Source: Dipteronia dyeriana (Eukaryota; Streptophyta; Magnoliopsida; Sapindales; Sapindaceae). From it: a stretch of DNA of 64,000 nucleotides. A program made the translations under genes and the position numbers. The DNA lies in NCBI GenBank assembly GCA_032871835.1, contig CM065295.1, forward strand, positions 42,282,360-42,346,359. Reading direction: 5' to 3'. Positions 21,259 to 31,105 of this stretch are shown piece after piece. The notes under the pieces are model-generated. The model saw only the letters and a program-made list of their open reading frames with translations. It was not told the origin of the DNA and did not search any database. The number at the start of each line of letters is the position of its first letter. The stretch's first letter is position 1.

Positions 21259-21260
<2 letters not shown>

Positions 21261-21262
21261 AG

Positions 21263-21792
21263 CGGTGCTCCTAGGAGCTTACAAGATTGGTGGAGTAGTA
21301 CAACGTATATGCTCTGAAGAGCATACAACAGTAATAGAAAGTTAACCAATCCCGATATGTCATTGGGAGAGGTAGTACATGATGGAGATATATGGAGAGT
21401 TTAGACCAGAAGCCTTTTACACTGATAATGACATACTTCTAGTGGGGGTTGGTATTTGCTGTCAGGCATCGGATTCAACATGTATTTCGGGAGTCGATCT
21501 TTGTACATAATTTCACCTCATAGGGGATTTCTTTGTTGAATCTCCGATCCCTCTAAACGTGCATGTTGAGGTCTATTTATACATGGTGTAATTAACTTGG
21601 CGTGCATGATGAGGATTCTTGAATTAGTCTCCTTTCCTTATTCAATTCGATTCTAGATTTAATGTAGTTGACCCTAAAGAATCGGCTTGTAGCTAATATC
21701 TTGGAGAAGATGTGATTGTTTCCTTTTTGGACTTTTTCACTAATGGTGGTCATTAAAGAGTTGAATATTCTCCCATTAATGGTGTTGACTAT
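21263..21792 (-). mobile_element. Fragment of a long-family LTR
   Basis: GGAGCTTACAAGATTGGTGG through TTAATGGTGTTGACTAT matches the middle of the long LTR on the minus strand, including the TATA-proximal part and the ATTAAT repeats. Both ends are missing. The right end is the insertion point of element C, which reads TGTTAACAACC from 21793. Confidence 0.75.
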
Positions 21793-23719
21793 TGTTAACA
21801 ACCTATTTTGGTCAAAAGAAGGATTTTCCACCTTCTAGCCTTCAAGTAGGGGTCCAAATCCGGGTAAGCAGGGTAAGGTAGTCAACACCTTGCATGCATT
21901 CAGGCTTTCCAATTAAAGCCCGCTACCAGGAATCTTGCATAATTAGGTCGAGCTCCATTATAAAGCTCGACGTAGCTAAACCAAGCTTATAGCTACAAGG
22001 TTGGAACCCTAAGGATATTTCCCCAATAGAATGGTTAGCACAAGCTCCATGGGAAGACCAACAAGATCGATCTAGCTCCATGACAATCGAGAGGTTCTCT
22101 AGGTACCCCGCCAGTGTACAGGAAGCGGAGGGACCTCGCCGTCGAGAAATATCATGCGTCACCTCAGGTATCCTCCATGAAGTACCTCTGCAAAGTGACA
22201 TACAAAACTAGAGCTCTCCTCCAAACAGTGTAGGAATAGTGGGTTGACCTTCATGACACTTGATACCATTAATGAGGTCAAACCGTATTAATGGAGGTAG
22301 TCAACCATATTAATGAGGTCAAACCGTAATAATGGAGGTAGTAAACCCTATTAATGAGGTCAAACCGTACAAATGAAGGTAATCAACTGTATTAATGGAG
22401 GTAATCAACCCTATTAATGAGGTCAACCATATTAATGGAGGCAATCAAACCTATTAATGTTATAGTCAATGCCATTAATGAGAGAATATTCAACTCTTTA
22501 ATGAACACCATTAGTGAAAGAGTCCAAAGAGGAAACAATCATATCTTCTCCAAGATATTAGCGACAAACCGATTCTTTAGGGTCAACTACATTAAATGAG
22601 GAATCGTATTCAGTAAAGAAAGTAGACTAATTCAAGAATCCTCATCTTGCACGCCAAGTTAATTACACCATGTATAAATGGACCTCAACACGCACGTTGA
22701 GTGGGATCAGAGATTCCACAAAGAAATCACCTACGAGGGCTAATTGATTTTCACAAATCGACTCCCAAAATACGAGATATTCAACACTTGATATACGATC
22801 CACTACACATCTCATCTTTGGTCCAGAATTGAACAAACCTAAGAAAAGCCTACATAGTTCACCTAGATTCACCTTACATGATCATTGTTTGTGTTACCTT
22901 TGCCTGAAATACACTAGTACGTTGTATTATTTCACCGTTCTTGTAAGCTCCCCGGAGCAATCTTTGATATATACATTAGGAGGGTATTCCTCCTTCCTAC
23001 GGATACTGCCTTGGGGTTTTTCAGCATGTGATCATTCGTGATACTTTTCCCTCTTGGTCAGTCCACCTCTCTCTAAAAAAGACTTGTGTTTTTCCTATTA
23101 TCTACTGTATTATGCATGTGTGTATACTGGCTAGGCACTGACCCCATTGGTTCTAGCTCTCTATTCCTTCTTATATAAGATCGGGAAACTACAACGAAGA
23201 TCGTGGGAACTGAATCTAGCCCCTGCCCCACTGGATCTGGCACCCTTATTCTTTATATATGCCTACCAAGTTGCATGTCGAGAAAGGGAAAAACCATCCT
23301 ACGATTTTTCTATGGAAGCGGGCATGGATCTAGCACAGAAGCCAGGCAAGCTCCCCTCCTTAATCATCGTATAGGTCAGGGAACTACAAAAAGAAATCAG
23401 GCTCCAGAACTAGGCTCCGGGTACCAGGACAAGCTCTGACCCTGATCGAGGGACAGGACCAGGGAACAAGGACCAGGATCAACCCCTTTAAACCAACATG
23501 GGAACCTCGAGCTTCCCATATCTTCTTCTTAAGCATGAAGCTCGATGGGCGGGATGGCTCATCTTCTACCTATTGCAAAATCCTCATTTACCACTTCATT
23601 CTCCATATTCATACGAGATCACCAAGGTACAAAGTACCTACCCCGGCTGCCACCTCCATGGTAGCAATCTCGAGGTTGTCAATTGAAATTCCTCACCCCG
23701 AGCGAATTCTTGATTAACA
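21793..23719 (+). repeat. 5' LTR of element C
   Basis: 1.93 kb, starting TGTTAACAACCTATTTTGG and ending TTGATTAACA. It is collinear with the long family but more diverged. It has four to five 41-bp ATTAAT repeats at 22260-22450 and a TATAAAT box at 22673. Confidence 0.82.
22260..22450 (+). repeat. ATTAAT repeats in the LTR of element C
   Basis: Alternating half-units TTAATGAGGTCAAACCGTA and TTAATGGAGGTAGTCAACC repeat about every 41 bp, just upstream of the LTR TATA box. The block is shared with the truncated LTR at 10665-10905. Confidence 0.8.
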
Positions 23720-23724
23720 CTTTT

Positions 23725-23742
23725 TGGCACCGTCTATGGGGA
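23725..23742 (+). promoter_or_regulatory. Primer-binding site of element C
   Basis: TGGCACCGTCTATGGGGA, three differences from the consensus of A. It lies five bases after the LTR end. Confidence 0.8.
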
Positions 23743-23994
23743 CCTTTCCACACGTATTTTGAAAGCTTCAATGTTTCTACCTCAACATCCTTATACATTC
23801 GAGGTAACTGGTCATTATTCATGGAATATCATTTACTGTTTATAATGACCTTTCTCCATACTTGTCTAAATCGCCTACGAACCGTATGAGGTGCTTAGTT
23901 TGTAATTTGACGAGTTTTGTTTATTGTGGAATGAATATTGTACGTGGGATTCCTGGTGGAACCGGTCTACTACACCATCCCAACGAAGCAATGA

Positions 23995-24570
23995 TACTTA
24001 TCAACTGGTAGAGCCACTCTGCAGCAGCTCCATCCCTGGAGGGCTCTTCCACAACTGACCTGCTTCAGTACCGTTTGAGCTCCTCTACAGCAGTTCCATA
24101 CCAGGAGAGCTCTTCAACAATAGACCTACTCTGGTACTATTCGAGCTCCTCTATAGCAGCTCTGTGCCTGGAGGGCTCTTCCACAATAGACATGCCCCGG
24201 TACCGTTAGAGCTTCTCTACAGTTGCTCTATGTTTGGAGGACTCTTCCACAGCAGACCTACCCCGGTAACATTATAGCTCCAGTACTGCAGAGCCGCATC
24301 TATCTATCTCTTCTATAATAGATTTGCTCCGGTACCTTTAGAGCTCCTATGCAATAGAGTTACACATCTCATGTTTCTTTACCGTGGATTGCTCTGTACC
24401 GGTGTATATCCTCTACACAAGATTCACTACACGACCTCGCACTTGGAAGGCTCCTCCACAACTAAACCGCTATAATATCTAGAGAGCTTATATACAGTAG
24501 AGTTGCACCTCTCATGCTCTGTTATAGCAGATTCGCTCCGCCACCAGTGTATCACCTATCCTACAGATCC
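23995..24570 (+). repeat. R1 array in element C: 66-bp repeats
   Basis: GAGCTCCTCTACAGCAG or its variant starts at 24077, 24143 and 24209, an exact 66-bp period (22 codons). About four regular copies are followed by decayed ones to about 24560. A, E and F keep only degenerate traces at this position. Confidence 0.82.
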
Positions 24571-24719
24571 ACTTGCTTGTACCTGTTCATACGGATCCCC
24601 TCATGCCTCCGGATTCACCCTTCATAAGCCCTTAAGTAGTTGCAGCAGATCAACTCACTAATCTAGGGAGCTAACTCAGTTGTGTGATTATAGGTGCAGT
24701 ATAACCGGTAGGGCTTAAT

Positions 24720-25870
24720 GGCCTCTTACTTCGTATACCGGGCCAGTGAACACCTAAGTGAGCCACTGAGCTCTGGCTTCATTCCGACAGGTGGCTCCCC
24801 TCTATTCGTATTGGGTCATCCATCGCCCAAGTGAGTCACTATGATTCCTACTCATTTCAGAGAGGTCCAAAGCCTTCTCTAAGTTGTTGGGGACTCCCTA
24901 GATCCCAAGCAGGCTTTTGGACCGGTACCAGGCATGTGGCTCACTTCTATTCCTATTAGGCCATCCAATACCCAGGTGAGTCACCATGGTTCCTTCTCAT
25001 TCCGGAGAGGTCCAGAGCTTTCTCTCAAGTTGCTGAGGACTCCTTAGATCCCAAGCATGCTTCTGGAAACCGGTACCAGACAGGTGGCTCCCTTCCATTT
25101 ATATTAGGCCATCCAACGCCCAGATGAGTCACCATGGTTCATACTCATTTTGGAGAAGTCTAGAGCCTTTCCTCAGTTGCTGGGAACTTCTAAGATCCCA
25201 AGAGTGCCTTTGAACCGCTATAAGACCGGTGGCTTCACTCCATATGTACCGGACCATTCATTGTCCTAATAAGCCACTGAAGACTGATCTGATCGAGGAG
25301 TTCCCAAAAGCTTCCCACATCTTAGTAAGGCCTCTTACGTTCCTAAGAAAGCTTCTGGAGTAGTAGAAATGCTACAAAATCTGTGGCTTTGCTCAATGTA
25401 TACCGGGCCATTCATCGCCCTGGCAAGCCACCGACGTCTGATCTGATCTGATCGAGGAGTTCCCAGAAGCTTCCCACATCTTGGTAAGGCCTCCTACGTG
25501 CCTAAGCCAGCTTCTGGAGCAGTTGCACCGCTACAAAACCGGTGGCTTCGTACATATGTATCGGGCCATTCATAGCCCTAGCAAGCCACTGAAACCCGAT
25601 CTGATCAAAGACAAGCCAAAGACTTCCCACATTTTGGTAAGGCCTTCTACATGCCTAAGCAAGCCTCTAGAGTAGCATCACCGATACAAGGCCCAATGGC
25701 TCTTCTTTAATTATATTGGGCCGTTCAATGCCCAAATGAGCCACTAAGCTCCCATTTTGTTCCAGCATGGTCCAGAGCCTTCATTTCAGTTGATGAGGAC
25801 TTATAGGATCCAAGCATGCTTCAGGACTAGTACTGGGCAAGTGATTCCACTCCATTTGTTTCAAGTAATT
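24720..25870 (+). repeat. R2 array in element C: monomers of about 148 bp
   Basis: TCCA(A/G)AGC landmarks fall at 24866, 25011 and 25159 (spacing 145 and 148). A second subtype with GAAGCTTCCCACATC, GGTAAGGCCTCCTACG and GGGCCATTCATCGCCC follows at 25280-25700. The other elements carry mixed trimers of these subtypes with a period of about 450 bp. Confidence 0.78.
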
Positions 25871-27395
25871 CATCTCCCTAGCGAGCTACCATGGTCCTGA
25901 TCTACCTCTCTGGTTAGTCTCATCGGCAGTAGCAACTTCTTCCTCCCTTGTCTCATTGCTTGGTTGAAGGAAGGGTCATCATCCCCTAACGAGGCTACTT
26001 CGTAGCCATCTTCCGCCACCTTCGTTGGATCAGTTTGAGTCATCCTTGACCACTTTCTCTTCAGTTGGATCGATCGGGACCCATTCCACCACTATGGCAT
26101 CAATATAGACCTCCCATTTCTTGGTAAGGTCGGGTTGGATCTCTACCTCTTGACAGTTTTAGACGGCCAGATACGCAGGTTTCAAGCTCCACCTGTATCC
26201 CTAACCTCTACAGCAACCCACATCTGCCAGACAAGTTCGGGCCTCCTTTTCCTTGGAAGGATCAAACTGGACCTCTACTTTGGATGATTCCGATAAAGAG
26301 GTAGGCGGGCGTGAAGCCTTTCATGCATTACGAACTTCCACAGCAGTAGGGGACTTCAAGGTAGTTCCTACCCCAACATGACTAGACATGAAAGCAGAAA
26401 TGGGAACCAAGTCCTCTTTATCATCTGCGCACCTATCATCTCTACAAAGTCCGGCTTCTGTCGGAGCAGACCCAGGTAACTCTTAGCTTTCTCTGTGATC
26501 TACTCAAGGTATCCATCCTCAAATGATGATCAGGTCTAAGGGAAGAAGAAATCGAGCTGCCTAGAAAGCAACACAGAAGCGTCATTCAGCAAATGAAGCG
26601 CCCACCTTGGCTTCCAAGGCAACCACGCTGCCATACAGAGTTTAAACCACTCCCTCAACAGTTTATCTCCTCCTTTGGAGCAATCCTCACAAGGCACGGT
26701 GCATGGTCCCAAATTCTCTTCATCATATACATGTTGGATCCACTCCCAGGCTACCTACGTATTAGCCACGGTTGCCTCAATTCTGGTCATGTCTTCCTTC
26801 AGAACAACTGCGTCCCTCACTACCGTGGTTAGCTCCTCCTTCTTCTGGTTTGACATCCCCTGAGAGAGCAGTTTTTTCCATCTGAAGTATCTACTTATGA
26901 AATAATCGGGGCTCACCTGCCACATAAGCAACAACCACGGTTGTGGCCTTTATTTAAGGGAGAAGCTCTCTCTTTGGAATGATCCTCTACTGTACGATAG
27001 GATTTCGAGCAGGGGTTTGCTTCAGCAACCACAGACTTGCCAGCTACGGTGGGAACATACACAGCCATCTCATCAGCTTTCTTCTTAATCCCGTCCCCTT
27101 TCCATCCATCAATGACTCTTAAGTCAAATGGGGGAAGTAGAGCCGACTCTACCTGGAAGGCTGTGAAGAAGTAACAATCCTTATTGGCTTGCACGAGCTT
27201 GACCTTAGCAGCATCAGGTTGCACCCAAAGATTATCACACTGATGGCTCCTCTCCATTTGTATTAGGCCTTCCAATGCCCTAGTGAGCCATCGATGTCTC
27301 GGTCCATTTAGGGAGCACCTAGAGATCCCGATGCATTCACAGTGGGGCCTCGAGCTTCATTACGATTTTTGAAGACTCCCATCTACCCCAAGCAG
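25871..27395 (+). other. Conserved middle block of element C
   Basis: Collinear in parts with the middle blocks of A, E, F and H. It includes the antisense frame at 26913-27275 and, nearer to R2, broken antisense frames with DLVPISAFMSSHVGVGTT and SLSESSKVEVQFDPSKEKEA (about 26440-26250, minus strand). The segment 26670-26910 has no counterpart in the other elements, so it is either an insertion here or a deletion there. Confidence 0.6.
26913..27275 (-). pseudogene. Antisense ORF remnant, unknown protein
   Basis: An open 120-codon frame on the minus strand, antisense to element C. Readable pieces are AAKVKLVQANKDCYFFTAF near residues 23-41 and ALLPPFDLRVIDGWKGDG near residues 46-63. Weaker versions of both stand in the same order in A (plus strand 4885-5100) and F (47910-48120). 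I recognise no domain. It could be a broken part of a second antisense gene of these elements or a displaced part of the known antisense ORF. Conservation of the reading across copies is the main argument that it was coding. Confidence 0.45.
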
Positions 27396-29878
27396 ACTTC
27401 TAAGAGAAAGCCAGATGAGATCTCCAAATGCGCCTTTAGGGTAACCACGATGAAGTTTATGGGCTTCATGGTTTATGAGAGATAGGAATAGAGGCTAACC
27501 CGAAAAAGATTAAGGCTACCTTGGATCTAGAGTCCCCCACGTCACTTAAACAGGTTCAAGTCTTGACCGGACAAGTAGCAGCACTCAACAGGTTCATTTC
27601 TCGGTCTACTGACAAATGTCTCCTATTCTTCAAAGCCATCAAGCAGGGAAAAAACATTAAATTAGACCAGGAGAGTGAACAAACTTTTCAAGCCATGAAG
27701 AAATATTTATCAAGCCCTCTGTTATTGGTCAAGCCAAGTCCTGGAGAAGAGCTGCAAATCTACTTGGCTATTTCAGAGACTGCAATAAGTGGTACACTGG
27801 TCAATGAGTCTGAAGATAAGGTCCAACAGCCTATCTACTACTTGAGTCATGCTCTAACCAAACCAGAAAAGAATTATACCCTTCTAGAGAAACTCACGTA
27901 TTCCTTGGTAACCTCGGTAAGGAAGTTTCGTCCCTACTTTTAAGCTCACTCAATAGCAGTAGTGACGAACCAACCCATCAATTCTTACAAAGGCCGGATG
28001 TATTCGGAAGGTTGGTTTTATGGGCCCTGGAGCTCACCCAGTTTGATTTAAGGTACAAGCCCAAGACCGCAATCATAGCCCAGGCTTTGGCAGACTTCGT
28101 AGCGGAACTCTCAGTACCTCCAGGCCAAGTAACCTCCGTAGCGATAAACATAACCCATGAGATGACTCCAGAATCCAAAAAATAGCCGGAAGGTTGCAAG
28201 TCATGGATCCTCTACACAGATGGAGTGTCTGGGTAAGCCGGGGGAGGAGCAAACATAGTTCTAATCAACCAAAGGAAACTGAGTGCTGCCACTGTTTTAG
28301 ATTTGAATTTAAAACCACTAACAATGAGGCAGAGTATTAAGCCCTCTTAGCCTGGATAAGGGCTGCCACAGAGCTCGGGGTCGATTACCTACAATTCAGG
28401 AGTGATTCGTTGCTCATAGTCAACCAAGTCTCTGGGGATTATCAAGCAAAAGGGGATAACATGATGGCCTACCTGAAGCTAGGTCAACAGATTAAGAGCA
28501 AGTTTAAAGGTTTTGATGATTGAGCAGGTACCTCGACAACAGAATCGTCGGGCTGACGTCTTAGCCAAGATAGCTGAGAATGGTGGCCAGACCTTACCCT
28601 AGAGGGTCCCTCTCCAAGTGATCCCCCTACCAAGCACAATAGCAAGTAAGGAGACTTATACCCTGGATCGGCAGCCATGCTGGATGGACCCAATAGTGGA
28701 TTATCTCCAAAAAGGGATGCTTTCTGGGGAGCCTGACCAAGCTAGGAAAATCAAGAGGCTCTCAGTCCAATATTGCTTGGTAGATGGGTACTTATACAGG
28801 AGGGGCAAATCCCTTCCTCTGCTTCTATGTTTACATCCTTACACTGCCAAATGGGCATTGAGAGAGGTCCACTCCAGGGAATACGGGAACAACATTGGTG
28901 GGGAAGCTCTGGCATATCAGGTACTCCACGTGGGGTATTATTGGCTGACCATCCATCAAGATGTAAATATTTTAGTACGATCCTGCGAAGCATGCCAGAA
29001 GACTGTAAACTTGAGTCACCTACCGCCGGAGCAATTGTCATCTCTTAGCTCACCTTACCTCTTTGCGGCGTCGACTTGATTGGACCGCTTTCCACTGCTC
29101 CTGGTCAAGCCAAGCATGCTATCGTGGTGGTCGACTATTTCACAAGATGGATCAAAGCCGGATTTCTCTCTCAGTTATCGAAAGAAAATACAACAAGATT
29201 CATTAAAAATAATGTAATTTGCAGGTTCGAAACTCCTCTTATCATTGTAGCAGACCTAAGTAAGTAGTTTGATAACGGTCGGTTCAAGGACTTTTGAGAG
29301 GACTTGGGAATCGACCTGAGATTTGCTTCAGTAGTCCACTAATAAGACTATTAAGAAGCTGTTGAAAAAGAAGTTGCAGCAGAAAAAAGGTAGATGGGCT
29401 GAGAAGCTACCAGAGGTCCTCTGAGCTTACGCACCACGAGGAGAATGGCCTTCGCGAAAATACCTTTTCTCTGGCCTTCAGGGTTGAATCGGTACTTCAT
29501 ATTGAGCACAAACTGACCTCCTTCAGAGTTCAACATTTTGAATAGGGAAACAATGAGGATAAGTTCGAGCTAGCTTAGATCTCTTGGAAGAAAAAACAAG
29601 AACGAGTAGCAGAGAAGGTAGCAATTTACCTGAGCAAGATTGCTAGATACTTTAACAGGAGGGTTAAAGCCTTAAACTTTAAGGAAAGGGACCTAGTTCT
29701 CAGGAAAGTGACATCGAATACCAGGAAGAGGTCAGACGGGGTCCTGTGGCCCAACTGGGAGGGACCTTACTTAGTAAAGGTGGTGGTCCTCAACGGGGCG
29801 TACAAGCTCGAGGACATAAATGGCCGACTCATCGATCATACTTGGAATACAGATTACCTGAGAAAATTCTACCCCTAA
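27396..29878 (+). pseudogene. pol relic of element C (RT C-terminus, two RNases H, integrase)
   Basis: Many stops and frameshifts. The first recognisable residues are KCAFRVTTMKFMGFMV, the palm-to-thumb transition of gypsy reverse transcriptase, so the catalytic YxDD half is absent. The first RNase H follows, with LQIYLAISETAISGTLVNE and PIYYLSHALTKPEKNYTLLE (27740-27900), then a linker with ALADFVAEL. The second, archaeal-type RNase H (about 28200-28590) keeps YTDGVSG, NNEAEY, RSDSLLIVNQV and RRADVLAKIA. Integrase starts near 28690: VHSREYGNNIGG and CEACQK form a zinc-binding motif in which the second His reads Asn, then DLIGPL and VVVDYFTRW. The segment that should hold the catalytic Glu is missing before KTIKKLLKKKLQ. 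The C-terminus has NWEGPYLVKV and ends LRKFYP. Confidence 0.85.
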
Positions 29879-30059
29879 ACAAGGGACTCGTGAGCAGGCT
29901 ACCTTCGCCTAGTTTTAATCACCAGCAATAATGTACTTCATTCTTTTTTCTTCAATAAAGCCTATTTTCTTCTTCTTAAACTATGCTCTACAGTGATTTG
30001 GTTATACATGGGAAAATTCAACATTATCACCCCAAGACCAAGGATTAGCCGGGGAAGCC

Positions 30060-30420
30060 CCCTCGCCATCCCTGATGCCTTAGCCGGGCATTACCCCCCG
30101 CCAAGAAGGATCTGAGTGTAAGAGCATAATTACCATCAAGATCTTAAGACCAGGAAATAGCTAGATAGCCCCACTGATGCCTTGGTCGGGCTATAACCTC
30201 CAAGAAAGATCTGAGTGTAAGAGCATGGTTGTCATCTAGATCTCAAGACCAGGAAATAGCAAGACAGCCCTCCCGATGCCTTGGTCGGGCTACAACCCCT
30301 AAGAAAGACTAGAGTTTAAGAGCGCGATAGCCATCCTGATCTCCAGAGTAGTAGAGGGCTAGATAGCTCTCATTGATGCCTCACCCGGGCTATAACCACT
30401 AAAGGGGCTCGAAAATGAAA
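30060..30420 (-). repeat. R3 array in element C: about 3.6 copies
   Basis: GATGCC landmarks at 30074, 30176, 30275 and 30375 (spacing 99-102). This is the same unit as in A, E, F and H, with the 33-codon frame on the minus strand, so antisense to element C. It begins about 180 bp after the end of pol. Confidence 0.85.
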
Positions 30421-31100
30421 AGCTGTTTTTACTGGTCGCTAATTCTCCGTGGGTTGTTTTCTGTAACAGGTGCGAACTAACCTATATTCACACAAAGGGA
30501 CTATCTACTAAAGTCACCGAGCTACAAGTTTTAGTTGAGAGTTGAAAGCTCGAGTTAGGTATCTACTTTCACACTTAAGCAGTTTTTCTACATTGATGCT
30601 TTTCCCAAGTTAAGTCAAGTTGTTTTGGAGGCTGCACCTAGATCGAGATCAGAAATGAAGCAAGTACATGCCAATCAAGTCAAAATTTTAACAAGATCTA
30701 AAGTCAATTTTCTTTAATAAAATAGGGAGCATATCCCTTGGTAAGGCTACAACAATCAAATAGGGAGCCCAAGACTTGGTTCTGGGAAACAAAAACTGTC
30801 AAAAAAAAAAAGGGGTAAAGCCATCAGAACTGAACCATTCAACGACACAAAGCTTGATGGTTCAAGGTACTTACGGAGCTGCGTCGGATCCATACACATA
30901 AAGCTTGTGGAATGCACACACCCATGAGTAAGGGCCAAGGGTGCGCACGCCCATGGGAGGCACCCGAGAGAGTCCGGATGACAAAGGTCGCGTGAAGACT
31001 TGTTCACCATGAAATGAGTTTTTTTTTGTATTCCAAGACATGTAATTTACATGCTTTTCTAGGATGGACCAAAATTGAAGCTATTTATATTTGTTGTAAA
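30421..31100. other. Tail of element C: homologue of the antisense-gene 3' region, then unassigned DNA
   Basis: Between about 30500 and 30800 the reverse complement is collinear with 16330-16600 of element B. Shared landmarks include GGGACTATCTACTAAAG, AAGTACATGCCAATCAAG and AAGGCTACAACAA. This is the poly(A)-proximal part of the antisense gene. From about 30800 (a run of about ten A residues) to 31100 nothing is recognised, and no LTR terminus of C is present. Confidence 0.6.
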
Positions 31101-31105
31101 TATTG
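31101..31105. repeat. Target-site duplication of element E, left copy (TATTG)
   Basis: Perfectly repeated at 41140-41144. Confidence 0.92.

Larger units (their letters stand above)
21793..30800 (+). mobile_element. Element C: Tat-type retrotransposon with a partial pol, right end missing
   Basis: Plus-strand element. Order: 5' LTR (21793-23719), primer-binding site (23725-23742), leader, R1 66-bp repeats, R2 148-bp repeats, conserved middle block with an antisense frame, pol relic from reverse transcriptase C-terminus to integrase end (27396-29878), R3 repeats (30060-30420), and a segment homologous to the 3' part of the B antisense gene (30500-30800). No 3' LTR or polypurine tract follows before element E, so the right end is truncated or rearranged. 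No gag is visible between the leader and pol: the space holds the same non-coding repeats as the non-autonomous elements. It therefore appears to be a chimera or a deletion derivative linking the two classes. Confidence 0.72.

Noticed and set aside
21793..31105. Pairing the C 5' LTR with the LTR at 31106 as one element
   Set aside because: The LTR at 31106 is not preceded by a polypurine tract, is followed by a primer-binding site, and has a perfect TATTG duplication with 41140, so it is the 5' LTR of element E.
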